From assembly GCA_001599595.1 (NCBI GenBank), contig BCHH01000003.1, forward strand, positions 2,957,151 to 3,021,150: a stretch of 64,000 nt of DNA, written 5' to 3'. The position numbers and the translations under genes were made by a program. The DNA comes from Beverwykella pulmonaria. Its lineage: Eukaryota > Ascomycota > Dothideomycetes > Pleosporales > Melanommataceae. The notes below the pieces were generated by a model, which did no database searches, was not told the DNA's origin, and was given only the letters and a program-made list of their open reading frames with translations. Positions 44,258 to 55,514 of the stretch are shown one piece after another (within the stretch, counting starts at the first letter, position 1; each line of letters starts with the position of its first letter).

Positions 44258-45781
44258 ATGGCGCCCACTTCCGCTTTGAGTCCGAGGTCTTGGCTTCAAG
44301 TCATGGTCGCCAGTTTGTCACTCTTGTCTACGCCTGCGTACGCTGCAGCCATCCCAGAATCCGTCGATGTTGCTATTGTTGGAGCAGGTCTTTCCGGACT
44401 CACGGCGGCGCGAGATCTCCTTGCGGGCGGGAAATCTGTGCTGGTCCTGGAGGCGCGTGATCGAGTTGGCGGAAAAGTGCTCAATCGGCCATTGAAGAAT
44501 GGTGGCGTCACAGAAGTAGGCGCTGAGTTTGTAGGGCCGACACAAGACAGAGGTAAGTACAAGAAACAGAGGTGAAGCGAGCGCGGGTTAACAGCCTCTT
44601 CAGTGCTTGCTATGATCGCTGATCTTGGACTCACGACCTACCCCACCTACAACAACGGCAGCAACATTCTGTACCGCAACAACAGCCGCGAAGAATACGT
44701 TCCGGATCCATCACTCGGCGGTGTGCCCCCAATCGACGCGCTGGCTCTTGCTCAAGCCGCGGTCGCTCAAGCGCAGCTCGATGCCTGGGCGGGAGAGATC
44801 AACGTTACCGCCCCATGGACACATCCCAAGGCCAAAGAGTGGGACAGTATAACCTTTAGTCAGTGGATGGAAGTCTGGACATTCCTCCCAGATGCCAAGT
44901 TCCTGTTCACCATTGTATCGAAGGCCCTCTTTTCCGCTCAACCGACAGAAGTCTCCCTGTTTTACGTAATTGCATACATTGCGTCTGCGGGCAACGAAAC
45001 CAACAAGGGGACTCTGAACAGACTGACTACGACAGCTGGCGGAGGACAGGAGAGCCGGGTCGAAGGCGGAACCGGCCTCATCCCCCAACGCCTCGCAGCC
45101 AAAGTCGGACTCGACCACATCGCGTTCAACGCAGCCGTCTCGAGCATCACGAAAACATCTGCGGGCTACAAAATCAAGTCGGCGGCTGGAACGGTAAAGG
45201 CAAAGAAGGTCGTGCTCGCGCTCTCGCCTCCGCTCATGGACAAAATCACCTTCTGGCCCGCGCTCCCCGCAGCGCGCCAGCAACTCAACAAGCTCACGAA
45301 AATGGGCGCGATTGGCAAGGGGATTGCGGTATACGACACGCCCTTCTGGCGCTCCGACAGCCTCAACGCACAAGTCATCAGCGACGTCGGCACGACGCGC
45401 GCGACCTTTGACAATACGCCGTCGACGCCCACGTACGGCGCCATCATGGGGTTCATTCTGGGCGACGAGATGCGCGCGTACGACTCCAAGACCGAGGCCG
45501 GGATCAAGACGGCCGTGGTGGCCGACTACGTGCGGTATTTTGGGGACAAGGCGCAGAATCCCACGGATTTCATTGTGCAGAGATGGGATCTGGAGCCGTA
45601 CTCGCTCGGAGCGCCTGTGGCGTTCAGTCCGCCCAAGGTGCTGCAGCAGTATGGGCCGGCGCTGCGGACGCCCGTGGATGGTATTCATTTCGCAGGCACC
45701 GAGACGGCCGTGTACTGGGTTGGGTACATGGACGGGGCCATCAGCTCGGGGCAGAGGGTGGCGAAGGAGATTCTGGCGTGA
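44258..45781 (+). CDS. Secreted flavin amine oxidase (MAO-N-like)
   Basis: The enzyme oxidises amines to aldehydes with release of ammonia and hydrogen peroxide. The exons are 44258-44552 and 44604-45781 with a 51-base intron, giving 490 residues. The N-terminus has a hydrophobic segment (WLQVMVASLSLLSTPAYAAA) that looks like a signal peptide cut before the flavin domain, unlike peroxisomal MAO-N. The Rossmann motif VAIVGAGLSGLTAARDL is at residues 38-54. GGKVLNRPLKNGGVTEVGAE carries the second flavin contact. The C-terminal signature is IHFAGTETAVYWVGYMDGAI. Where human MAO has the flavin-linking cysteine (SGGCYT), this protein has GAPVAF, so FAD should be held non-covalently, as in fungal MAO-N. 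The end lacks SKL/ARL. Substrate cannot be predicted. Confidence 0.92.
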
Positions 45782-46279
45782 GGCGTGAAAAGTGTATATT
45801 TCTTCTGTCTAGCCTATACAGAGACATGTTGACCATTTGCTGATGCACTGAATTCCTGCAACACGGGTTTGCGTGTTCGCTTGAACGAGCCACTCGAAAG
45901 AGCAGCGTTCGACAGCAATGCCATTGATTTCGCAGGCAGTCTACCTTTCTACAGCTCCAAAGCTTCTCATTTCACACTGGGATGCCTCTTCTTACGCCTT
46001 TAGACAGACTCACAAACATAGTGGAGGGCCGCATTCCGAAGTTCCGAACCAATTCCCGAACCCACCATGCCCAATCCAGCACACCCGCGGTTTCCCCGCG
46101 TAGCGCCCTCACCCTAAAATCCACACCCCATCCCAACACCACAACCGTTAAGCGCCCATGCAAGCCGCACCTTAAAGCAACCTCTATGCTCCTACCTTAA
46201 TCTCGCCTCGGTTCAAGACCATGCGGGCCGGAGCGCTGCTGCATATCTTGTCACGTCGCCCCCGAGCACCTCAGCGACA
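45782..46279. other. Intergenic region
   Basis: About 500 bases between two plus-strand genes. I saw no RNA gene or repeat. The last 150 bases are C-rich and probably the leader of the SRR1-like gene. Confidence 0.5.
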
Positions 46280-47140
46280 ATGAGCGAGCATGTCACATCA
46301 CAGACGAAGAGCAGGCGCGTAAAACGGAAGAAGGTCCAGGCTGGCGATGGATGGACGATTGTCACGCATGCGGTGCAGAAAGGGGGGGTGGCTGCGGAGA
46401 AGGACGAGGGGCTGTTGAGGGATGCAACGACCACGAGCGTGGTGGACGGGCTTACGGTGACGAAGCTCCTGGACAGCTTCCACCAGTTAACCGTGCGCTG
46501 GAAGGAGACGAGCTGCGCGAAGGGAGTCGAGGAGGCGCTGGCGGAGGGGATGTGCCCTGTCAACGAGGCGGTTTGCGTCGGGATTGGGAGCTTCAGTCTC
46601 GATTGGGAACATCGACATCGCTCCATGTGGCAGCTCGTGCTGTTCATGGCCGTTGCCGATATGGGTATGCGCCCTCATCCATCGCCTCCAGCGCTTACCT
46701 GATGTCATCAGCTGACAATCACCTCAGTATCGACAGACGGCACCGCCCTCCGACGCTACGCCCAGGAGCCCATCTTCACGCCCCTCGACGAAACCTTCCT
46801 AGGCGCCCTCAACGTCACTGTCGTGCCATCAGGCATCGAGACGCATATCACGGCATCGTCATTCGTGTTTGCGCCATTCGTCGACTGGAACTTGCTGCTT
46901 CCGGTTTTTCTGAAGAATCAAGACCCGGAGCTGTACGTGGGCAACTCTATTCTGGAGGACTACAGCCCGTACGCGAGCACCGAGGAGAAGAAGAAGTCGC
47001 TTCGAGAATGCAATGAGCTGGGCAACAAGTTTCTGCATGCGAGGGTTGGGGTAGCCGTGCCGGAGTTTGGCCTGCATGCACATGCTTTGAATGGGCTGAT
47101 GGTATACCGCAAGAGGTTGGCACAGGAAGACGGTGTATGA
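46280..47140 (+). CDS. SRR1-like domain protein
   Basis: SRR1-domain proteins are small eukaryotic proteins named for a plant light-signalling and clock factor; their biochemical role is unsettled. Yeast Ber1 is a relative linked to microtubules. The exons are 46280-46664 and 46728-47140 with a 63-base intron, giving 265 residues. The domain is visible from CVGIGSFSLDWEHRHRSMWQ and LVLFMAVADM before the intron. It continues with IFTPLDETFLGALNVTVVPS, then SFVFAPFVDWNLLLPVFLKN and PELYVGNSILEDYSPY. The N-terminal 60 residues are basic and poorly conserved. No targeting sequence is obvious. Confidence 0.88.
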
Positions 47141-48081
47141 AAGAGTTCGGGAACTGTCTTATCATCACCTGCCATACCAGGTCTTCCCTAACGAGAAGCA
47201 GCGGTATCAACCTTCTCTGCACTCACCATCTCTCCCTCTCCTGGACCAGCGAGTAAAAAACATGATGGTGCCCATACCCGCTTCGCTACTCAATCCAATT
47301 CCTTGGATCCAGCGAAAATCCGAAACCCCATATCAACGGCCAACACCACATCCTCGCCCCCGTGGCGGAGATAGAATGTCTCCCTGACCGTGGGTGTCTT
47401 GTTTATCGAGTGCTTCCAAGGCGAGGGCGAGGGCGACACGTTCGGAGGTCGGAAGACGGATATGTTGGTTGCTACGGACTCGGTGAGCATTGGGGCCGGG
47501 AGTTGGTTGCTTCTGCGGTGTCGGCTGTAGAGGCTTGTTCACCTTAGGGGCTGTCTCGATAGTGCTGGGTGCGACCGGTGCGCTGTCCGTCAGGCAAAAA
47601 GTCACAACCCCTTTGACGGCCGTCCGGAGAGTCATATCGCATTGCGCAGGGATTGGCTTTACCTTGATGACACCATGTCCAGGGACATCTGCCTCCATTT
47701 TTGGAGGAATTAGCTTCAAGTTCAGCTTAACTATTAGTCTAGGGACATTTTCCTTTATTTCCAAGGGGTTTCGCCTCCATTTTCTGACGCCTGTAAGGTG
47801 TAATTCTTAGAGAGCAAAGAATCGTTCGATCACAAGGGTATCTCATTTGACGATGTAGGAGAACCATACCAAAAGATTGCAATTGCAATTTTCAAAGCAC
47901 GCAGGACAGCCGTAAGATCTCATAGAATGCACCAGACCACCTACCACACACAGAGAGACTCATTTCCTTCATCTGCCAATTTGCCCCAATTTTAAAGTCT
48001 CCATCGCCAACTTGGCTTCCCCCCTTCCATCCCACCCCGGAGCCGGTGGCAATCAAATCGAAGAATGCCATCGAGTTTGCT
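47141..48081. other. Region with one doubtful minus-strand frame
   Basis: A minus-strand frame ending at 47333, with an internal ATG at 47696-47698, would encode about 121 residues (MEADVPGHGVIKVKP onward, Pro/Gln-rich in the middle). The composition is coding-like but I find no family and no upstream splice partner, so I do not call it a gene. The rest contains nothing I recognise. Confidence 0.3.
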
Positions 48082-48564
48082 TCAGTCGAGAACCCGAAGC
48101 TGCTCGACGATGTTCGCCTTCGTGAAAGGTTCGCAGATGATCAGCACCTTATCTGTCGGTAGATCCAGCCCCACGCCCTTATATGAGACATCTCCAGCGT
48201 ATGTGTCCAGGCATCTATAGCCGATCTTGGGCGAGCAACGCGTCAGACGGACAAGTATGATATCTGAACCCTCGCGCCCGAGATCGCGCAGCAGCTCTGC
48301 ACGGGCGGTAGCATCATCCCTATCCCTATACCCAGGTATGAACGGCGCGCGGCAATTTGGACGGTCAAAGACTTCTTCTAGCCCCTCGCGAATATCCGCA
48401 ACGAGATCAGGGATCGTCTCTTTGGGCACTTCTTCGGAACGTGGGGTGAGGAAATATGCAGGGGTCGCTCGACGCGCCGTGAAGCTCTGTCGCCGGATAT
48501 CAACGTCCCCAGCGGCTACCCAACACTGCACTCCATCCTTTGAGGCCGAGCCAGATGATGGCAT
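48082..48564 (-). CDS. Small protein of unknown function
   Basis: A single frame encodes 160 residues from the ATG at 48562-48564 (MPSSGSASKDG). The sequence is well mixed with no low complexity. It contains strand-like hydrophobic stretches (SDIILVRLTRCSP, DKVLIICEPF) alternating with charged helices (IPDLVADIREGLEEVFD), and looks like a compact folded alpha/beta protein. I do not recognise a domain. No signal peptide or membrane segment is visible. It could be a lineage-specific gene or the last exon of a larger one. I saw no convincing acceptor upstream of the ATG. Confidence 0.5.
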   Translation of the reverse strand: MPSSGSASKDGVQCWVAAGDVDIRRQSFTARRATPAYFLTPRSEEVPKETIPDLVADIREGLEEVFDRPNCRAPFIPGYRDRDDATARAELLRDLGREGSDIILVRLTRCSPKIGYRCLDTYAGDVSYKGVGLDLPTDKVLIICEPFTKANIVEQLRVLD

Positions 48565-49773
48565 CGTCTGAGTCCAATAACGCCGACACAACGTTTTCTG
48601 AGTGCCGTGAAGTAGACAATAGATTTGATAATGACTGCGTCAAGACAAGGCTGCTTTGGAAGACGATTCGCTCTGAGAAAGGTCAAGGGCGAGTGGATGG
48701 ATGCAATCCACGAGTCGTAGCTACTAAGACGAGATCAGATTCGAAAGATACGAGTGAAAAATATTGAAGTAGACAGCCACGGGAGTTTTAAGGAAGGAAA
48801 AAAGACACGTAAGTAGTCAGCTGTTTTCTCGGCTGGGATTGGTAACTGCTTTAATCAAAAAGTACTGAGTGGGGTGGCGACTTGTATGAATTTGCGCGCG
48901 ATAGCAGGCATAAAGCTAATAATGGCTTCCTACTATCGTCATAAGACCCTAAAGCTTGGATACGACCCTTATATGTGTATTATAAGTGGTAAAAGTTTAA
49001 TGGTAGTGTTAAGCGAATGTAAGGGATACTTCTGTTTCCCGGCGGGCCTCTTGCGGAGGCCCCTCGACCTGTGTGTCTACGGGTCACGTGACACATTATA
49101 GTTTCTCCGAATCCTCTGAGTATCCTCAAGGATTCGTCTCGACTCTGATGAATCAAGCCTGTTTACCTCTGATCCATCTCTTCGTTCTGTTCCCTGCCAG
49201 TACTGCTCTCACAGCGAAGGGATATTATTTCGCCATAAAAGAAGGCTCTGATGCAAATGTAATTTATAGGTAAGAAGGGTCCTCGATGTTTAAATGTAGC
49301 TTTAGCACACTATCTATACATAATTCTAGTAAATTTCGATGTGTACGTAGAGTATTAGTCACTTGGAGTCAAAGTACCTCATATTTTCCGGCACGGTTGG
49401 TTTTCTGCTAAGCATGTAGCGACGTTACCGTTACATTACACTCCTGTCTGGTCCTTTCAATGCATCCGCACTGCAACCCGAAAGCGCGTTGCTGAACAGA
49501 GCACGCTCATTTTGAGAAGCTAGAATGAAGAAGCCCATGCATAATCCGTTGGGGGATGGAACTCTGGTGATTTGACCCAAGATACACGCACATATACAAG
49601 AAGTTATATTAAAAACGGAGCACTGTGTTGAGAACTTTTCGAGCATGCCTGCCTGCCTGCCCATTATAATCTTCGCCTCCAAGTCTCAATCATGCGATAT
49701 GACCCAGAGAAGAAGGGAAAAACGCCATGTATGCAAACGCTAAGAAACAACACTTTCCCACTCTCCATTATTC
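48565..49773. other. AT-rich gene-free region
   Basis: About 1.2 kb of AT-rich sequence (for example around 48900-49020 and 49260-49400) without a supportable gene. It resembles old repeat DNA, but no transposon domain can be read. The last 100 bases should hold the terminator of the membrane-protein gene. Confidence 0.4.
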
Positions 49774-51114
49774 TTAAGCACCCCTCTCCCGTGGCGGCCC
49801 CTCACTACCACCCAAACGCGGCGAATGCCTCGCTATAGGGCTCTGTGTTGGAGGACTCCCCCTTGTCGGACTCGTCGACCCCAATTCCGCAATCACTGCC
49901 TGCTCACTCAACTCTGCGGGGCTCGACTGCCCTCCAAAGCCCCCTGGTGAATGCGTATGTGCATACTTGGCCGTGGAAGCATCCGCATAAGCGCCCGGAG
50001 CCGCGAGTTCATGATAGTGGCCAAGTTCATGAGTGTTTTCCTTGGACGTCTGAATGGCCGCGTTCTTCTTCTTTTTCATTCGGCGGAGGACGAGCAGGAT
50101 TGCGCAGAGGATGGCGATGATGATGAGGAGGCCGCCGAGGGCAATGCCGGCGATTACGCCTGCGGAGATACTAGATTTGGAGGTGGGCGATGGCGTTGAC
50201 GAGGGGTTCGTTGTGGAGGCGGGGGAAGATTGGGAGGGCGTGGATGTGCCGGTTGGTGGAGAGACTTGGGCAATGCGGGTCGTGTTGTAGATGTTTGCGT
50301 CAAAGTTGAACACTAGGCCTGGTTTTTGGACACAGAGTTCCTTTATGGTTGTGAGGACTATGAAGCACAGAGTTAGCCTTACTATCCACGAATGCTAAGG
50401 ATTGGCCATGGAATGAGGCGGTAGGTTGGACGCAGACTCACTATTTCCCAGGATTGTCAGGGTGGGTGTGTTGTACAGGCAGTCTATGCAGGGGTCGGCG
50501 TCTTCGGTGAAGTTCCCCTTGTAGTCGCAGAAATCGTAGGAATCGGGACCGGAGGAGATCTTGTAATCGATCGAAGACGCAATGGCGCTGCATTTCGAGT
50601 TGCATTGCTGGTATGCCACGGTCGTATTCACGTCTGCATTCGGTTTCTCGGTTTCGATATTTCCGAAGATGCACCAATCAATGGCCGCTCTGTTGTTTAC
50701 TGCTCTATAGTCAGTACGTGATTTTCGCCTCGAGTCCAAGTCGCAGTTGGTCAGGACTTACGTTTAAACCAAACGATGTCCCTCTCATCATATACTGGAT
50801 CCGAGTATTTGCTTTTCTGCATACACGAGTTGCCTGTAAACCCAGGTATGAGCAAGTTGCAGTAGCTGTTGAGTTTGTGGACACTGACAGTCTGCGAATT
50901 TCTTCCCCACGGCCGTTGAACTAAAGTCCTGGTCATAGCATACTATCATGGTTGAATTTGTAGCAGACGCCTCCCGCATGGTCCCATTGCCATGCACGGG
51001 ATCGTCGAGACATTTTGGTACGCATGGTGAATCTGGAGCAATCTCCAGCGTTGAGCTCAGTACAGAGAAGAGGAGGAGAAGAAGAGCGAACGAGCATCTT
51101 ATCGATTTCGCCAT
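49774..51114 (-). CDS. Cys-rich single-pass surface membrane protein, fungal-specific
   Basis: The four exons are 50889-51114, 50762-50833, 50442-50699 and 49774-50357, with introns of 55, 62 and 84 bases, all in phase, giving 379 residues. It starts with a signal peptide (MAKSIRCSFALLLLLFSVLS). The outside part carries paired cysteines and N-glycosylation sites (CVPKCLDDPVHGNGTM, CNSCMQKSKY, CIDCLYNTPTL), followed by a Ser/Thr/Pro stalk. The membrane segment is about 23 residues (AGVIAGIALGGLLIIIAIL onward), then a basic stop-transfer RRMKKKK and a 90-residue cytosolic tail rich in Ser/Pro. This layout is common among uncharacterised Pezizomycotina surface proteins and resembles wall sensors, but no WSC domain is present. 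Function is unknown. Confidence 0.85.
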
Positions 51115-52382
51115 CGTCCAGCGCGCAAGAGTTAAGCAGTCGACTGGGTTCCGTGGATTCAACCGCCAGCGTTAGTCGTGAAGTTCAGATTGGAGGTTGT
51201 AGAGGAGAGAGAGAGCGAGCGAGCGAGCAGCGAGCAGGATGCGCTTTCGCATGGCCCTCGCCTCCTCTTTGTCTCAACATTCAGGCGTCCTACCAACACG
51301 GATTTCTCATACGTCCCTGGTCTTCGAACGATTAATCTCCTTTGGCGTTGCATGGAAGAGGGTTGCCGAGTTCGGGGCTGTGTTAACTTATCCGAACCGG
51401 GCCATTAACGTTACATCTCAGCCTCTTTTGCGCCTCACCCGTTGCCACTCGATATTTGCGGGTATGGAAATAGGGTTGCCCCGTGATGCTGATCTACAAC
51501 CAAGAGGGATATTTTCGCTGTCATGAAGGTGATGTTGTAGGACACAACGATGCGCACGTGTGGTCCAACATGCCAAGCCTACAGGGCTCGATCACATTGC
51601 GATTAGCGTCTGTAACCGGACGAGGTGTGGGATCATTGTGACTGCGCACTGGAGCATTTCGCGCAGCAGCTGATGTGATAGAGGCCTGAAATAGACGGTA
51701 GGACAACGGGAACGGGACTGAAAGTGGCCAACCAGCCGCAAACCGGCAGTGCAGTAACGAGGAGCGAGAGCGACCAACAAAGGAAAGGAAGAGATGCTTC
51801 AGATATGGATAAGATAAAACAAGAGTCTTCTTCACACAAAGTGAATCTTGCCCCTTTACTTCGACCGGCTGTTGCAAGCCAACTTCAACCAGAGGGCAGG
51901 ATGTTAGAACAGCCCTAATCAGTCCTATTGTGTCGGTCAGGGTGCTTTTTGCGACAGAGCCTGAATGGTCCAGTCTGAGGCCATGACACCAAGTGTTGCT
52001 GTTCTACAAAGCGTCGCGACTCCAAGGTGGTCGAGCTCTCTTTCTTTCGTTGCGCAGCGTGAGGAAGAACGGGAGGCGTATTGGCAACGGCGGAGCGGGT
52101 TAGTCAGCAACATTCAGCCCAGGATATTGTCCATCATTGACGATCTCTCGTGACCCCGTCTGAATTCCTTTGATACATTCTTACCAGCAGCATGCTTGAT
52201 AATCTTCGCATTTCGAGTGTGCTTGATAATCCCCGCATTTCGAATATGTCTGATCTCACGAACTCCCCGCATACCAGAGTCAGCTCGGCACTAACGCAAT
52301 GTCGATGATTTCTAAGCGCTCGAGTGACACGAAGAAAAGTAGCATATAACCCCCCCTCATTTGCGCCATTGAGCTTGATCCG
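51115..52382. other. Divergent intergenic region with a short repeat
   Basis: About 1.3 kb between two divergent genes. A GAGAGAGCGAGCGAGC tract lies at about 51208-51230. Two copies of a 27-base unit, GCTTGATAATC(T/C)(T/C)CGCATTTCGA plus tail, start at 52194 and 52221, with a partial third. No gene is seen. Confidence 0.5.
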
Positions 52383-53465
52383 ATGTCACGCTTGCGCCGA
52401 ATCGCTTCTGCACAGCTTTACATCACTCCACGGAGCTTTCCCCGCGCCGCACAGCACCCATACAAAGCCCGATTCCACACCTCACGGCCTGCACTCGAGG
52501 AATTCGACGACATGGCAGAACGACCCACCGGCCTCAAGGCTACCAAGGGCATCGAGCTTCTCACGTGGGGCACGCCCAACGGTGTGAAGGCTTCTATCAT
52601 CCTCGAGGAGCTCAAGGAGGCGTACGGAAAGGTTGGACCGGAATCGCTCGGGTGGACTAGCGAAGACTGACGATGGCTACAGGAGTATACGTGGCAAGGC
52701 ATCAATATCATGCAAAACGTCCAAAAGGAAGAATGGTTCACGAAACTCGGACCCAATGGCCGGATCCCAGTGATTGTCGACCATGACCAGGGCGGTTTTG
52801 CGGTACAGGAGGGACTCGGTGAGCGATGGGCTGGGAAGGCGGAGAAAGTGCGGGGCTAACCAAAGCAGCCATCCTAACCTACCTCACACGCCACTACGAC
52901 CCCGACCACAAGTTCAGCTTCACCGACCCCTTCGATGTCTCCCGCGCGGAGCAATGGATGGCATGGCAGCACGGAGGGCTTGGGCCCATGCAGGGGCAGG
53001 CAAACCACTTCAACGTAGGCGTTCGAGGGGCCATGGCGCAGACGCTAGGAACTGACCGTGTTGCAGAGGTTTGCGAAGGAGAGGATTGCCTATGGAATGC
53101 AGCGCTACACGGGCGAAACCGAGCGGCTGGTGGGCATCCTGGACAACCACCTCAAGGACAAGGAGTATCTCGTGGGAAACAAGTACTCGATTGCCGATAT
53201 CGCGAGCTTCGGGTGGGTGAACATCCTGCGCTTCAGCGGGATTGATCTGGATGCATTCCCCCACCTCCAGGCGTGGTGGGCGCGAATCAATGCCCGGCCG
53301 GCAGTGCAGAGGGGGCTTGCGGTGCCGTCCAAGGGCTCCTTCGGGAACGACCAGTACCTGCAGAGGCTGAAGGAGGACCCGGAGTTTGCGGAGAAGGAGC
53401 GGGTGCTGAAGGGCCAGATTGACGCTGCCAAAGAGCAGTACGGATACAAGTATGCTTCTCCATAG
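52383..53465 (+). CDS. Glutathione S-transferase (Ure2-like), probably mitochondrial
   Basis: The enzyme conjugates or reduces substrates with glutathione. The exons are 52383-52631, 52683-52818, 52869-53014 and 53067-53465, with introns of 51, 50 and 52 bases, all in phase, giving 309 residues. The first 35 residues ([19 protein letters not shown] onward, Arg-rich, no acids) look like a mitochondrial presequence; Ure2-like enzymes usually lack this. The thioredoxin-fold half has [19 protein letters not shown] and [12 protein letters not shown], the cis-proline motif. The conserved position for binding the gamma-glutamyl group reads QEGLAIL rather than the usual ESGAI, so binding may be altered. 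The helical half has [19 protein letters not shown], the N-capping motif. An alternative downstream ATG (MAERPTG) would give a cytosolic form. Confidence 0.9.
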
Positions 53466-54463
53466 AAGCGCCCGGGACTGTGGTGCCGCAAACGAGCACC
53501 ACCATGGCACGAGCATTGTATTAAGTAAGCCCCGAATGAATTCCAACCTGGGACCCAACCACTCCAAGTGCTAGAAACCGTCTGATGTGTGGCATCAAAT
53601 GGTTCTCCGCCTCGAGGTTCGACAGTGCGTGACAGGAATACACGGAGAGACAGGCCGACACGCGTTTCGACTGCTGGCGGCAGCGTGATCGAGGACCTCC
53701 TCTCGGCCATTTTCGCGTCCCAGTGGGAAAGATGAAACCGACCAAAATATCCAAACCATGTTTGACCGCGCTGCATCGTGGGCCAATCGTGGGAGGTGAG
53801 GCCCTCGAATGCCAAGCGATCGCAACCTTGCGATCCGCTTGATTGGTGATGGCGCAACAAGCAAGCGACGGCCAGCCCAGGAAGGCGCCAACATGGTTCA
53901 CGCCTTCCAACGCAACTGAGCAGCACATATAAACCGCCCGCTACGCACTGTGAAGCCGCCACCGCACTCGCATTTCCTTCCGTACATACTCTCTTCTCTT
54001 CTGCAGCGGCTTTGACAGTCGGCTCGCTTTCCTTGTTCCAGGCTAATTGTTTCCTTGTCTTGCATTGTTCGCTTCGCGTTATCTCAATAAACAGCTCTTT
54101 GTCGATCGCTGCACGGAACGAGCGACGACGTCATCTGCCCATCACTGCCCACGTTATCGTTCGAGCAGGACCCATCCCTACCTATACCTAGCTGCGTTCA
54201 CAACAACAGCTCGTCTATCTATTCTTCAGACCTAATTTGCATTGTGTCGCTGAAACAACAACGCCTTTGTCTGTTTGTGACGCCGCCGCCGACTATTTTA
54301 TCTCTGCGTCACCCGCTTTCCCCGCGCACCAGAAAACTTCCTAGGAACGCTCCGCTGCCCCTCGACGCCCGCCTTCCTACACGAAACACACTGCTAGCTT
54401 CCCAAGCCTATCACCTCGTACGTACGAGCTCATGCACAACCCACTACTCAGACCCCGACTAAC
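53466..54463. other. Intergenic region and CT-rich leader
   Basis: About 1 kb without a gene. From about 53970 to 54460 the plus strand is rich in C and T, typical of a long fungal 5' leader and promoter for the MARVEL gene. A minus-strand frame across the GST gene and this region is a shadow. Confidence 0.5.
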
Positions 54464-55009
54464 ATGATCCAAGGTATCCTCGCCATGCTCAACTTCCTCA
54501 GCCGGAGAACGATGAAGGGAGAAAAGGTGGGCGTGCAATCGCGCCTCAGCAGCTCGTTCAGCATCGGCAGCGCAGCCCGGATCCTCATCCGCCTCTTCCA
54601 GTTCGTCATGGGACTCGTCGTCATCGGCCTGTACGCCCAGGACCTCGACAACGCCCGCAAAGCCCACGTCTACGCAGACCCCAAGTGGGTGTACGCCGTC
54701 TTCTGCGGCGCCTTCGGCGCCTTCTTCTCGCTCGTCTTCATGCTGCCGCTCATCAAGTCGTGGATGTTCTTCGGCGTCGACGCGCTGGCCTTCTTCTTCT
54801 ACCTCGTGCTCTTTGGCATCTTCGGCAAGATGTACATCAAGGAGAACCCCGAGGGCGACAAGGGCATCGTGCGCATGAAGAACGCCGTCTGGGTCGATCT
54901 CACCAACATGATCTTGTGGATTGGGACCGCCGTGTATGGCGCGTTCGTGTTCTGGAAGTCGAGAAACGCACGTACCACCTTCACTGGGAGGGCCGCCTCG
55001 CACGTCTAA
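54464..55009 (+). CDS. MARVEL-domain membrane protein
   Basis: A single exon encodes 181 residues from the ATG at 54464. Internal ATGs at 54485 or 54515 are possible starts. Four membrane segments are visible: ILIRLFQFVMGLVVIGLYA, WVYAVFCGAFGAFFSLVFML, FFGVDALAFFFYLVLFGIF, and MILWIGTAVYGAFVFW. This is the MARVEL arrangement, with a short cytosolic N-terminus and a basic tail (KSRNARTTFTGRAASHV). MARVEL proteins in fungi act in membrane organisation (for example the Nce102/Sur7 neighbourhood). The specific role is unknown. The conserved charged loop between segments 3 and 4 (ENPEGDKGIVRMKNAVWVD) is usual in Pezizomycotina members. Confidence 0.88.
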   Translation: MIQGILAMLNFLSRRTMKGEKVGVQSRLSSSFSIGSAARILIRLFQFVMGLVVIGLYAQDLDNARKAHVYADPKWVYAVFCGAFGAFFSLVFMLPLIKSWMFFGVDALAFFFYLVLFGIFGKMYIKENPEGDKGIVRMKNAVWVDLTNMILWIGTAVYGAFVFWKSRNARTTFTGRAASHV

Positions 55010-55514
55010 GACTTGCTTTGAAAGAGCGGAATTTGAGATTTTTTGCAAGTTTGGGGAGATGCAGAGGATCGGGAAGATGGATCTCCCCCTACTATCTCAC
55101 ACCCCTGAAATTCGCGATTTGCTTGCTAGCTGCGCGCTCCTGCTGCTTTTTGCGTTTTCAATATACCCCCCCTCTGAGCCGCCGCACTGTGTGCGGCGAG
55201 ATTGACATTGAGCTATTGAATGGAATACTGTATTAATCATTTGCTTATTTGCTTTCGTTTGTTCGCATTTGTGGTATTTGGAGGAATACCCATGGTTTCT
55301 GTTTGAACACTCGTTGCTTTCCTTCCTCACACAAGTCGCACACTGTCAACGGCCTGCTCAAAGATTGTTTCCGTTTCCCACCTTACGAGTCAATGCAGAT
55401 ACCCCTATCACTCCATGACGTTGAGGTTTTGGAACATCTTAATATATTCCATCTACAAGTCTTGGCCTATCCAATATCTCTCAGTGTTGGCACGCATAAG
55501 CTAACGACCCGCAT
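55010..55514. other. Convergent intergenic region
   Basis: About 500 bases between the 3' ends of the MARVEL gene and the SDR gene. It holds both terminators and no other feature that I can see. Confidence 0.5.

Noticed and set aside
44711..45688. A 325-codon minus-strand open frame
   Set aside because: It lies wholly antisense to the amine oxidase exon, is rich in Arg/His as shadow frames of GC-rich genes are, and has no domain.
53105..53962. A 285-codon minus-strand open frame
   Set aside because: It is antisense to the last GST exon and runs into intergenic sequence. There is no conserved motif.
54377..55048. A 223-codon acidic minus-strand open frame
   Set aside because: It is a shadow of the MARVEL gene, whose four membrane segments make the plus frame convincing.
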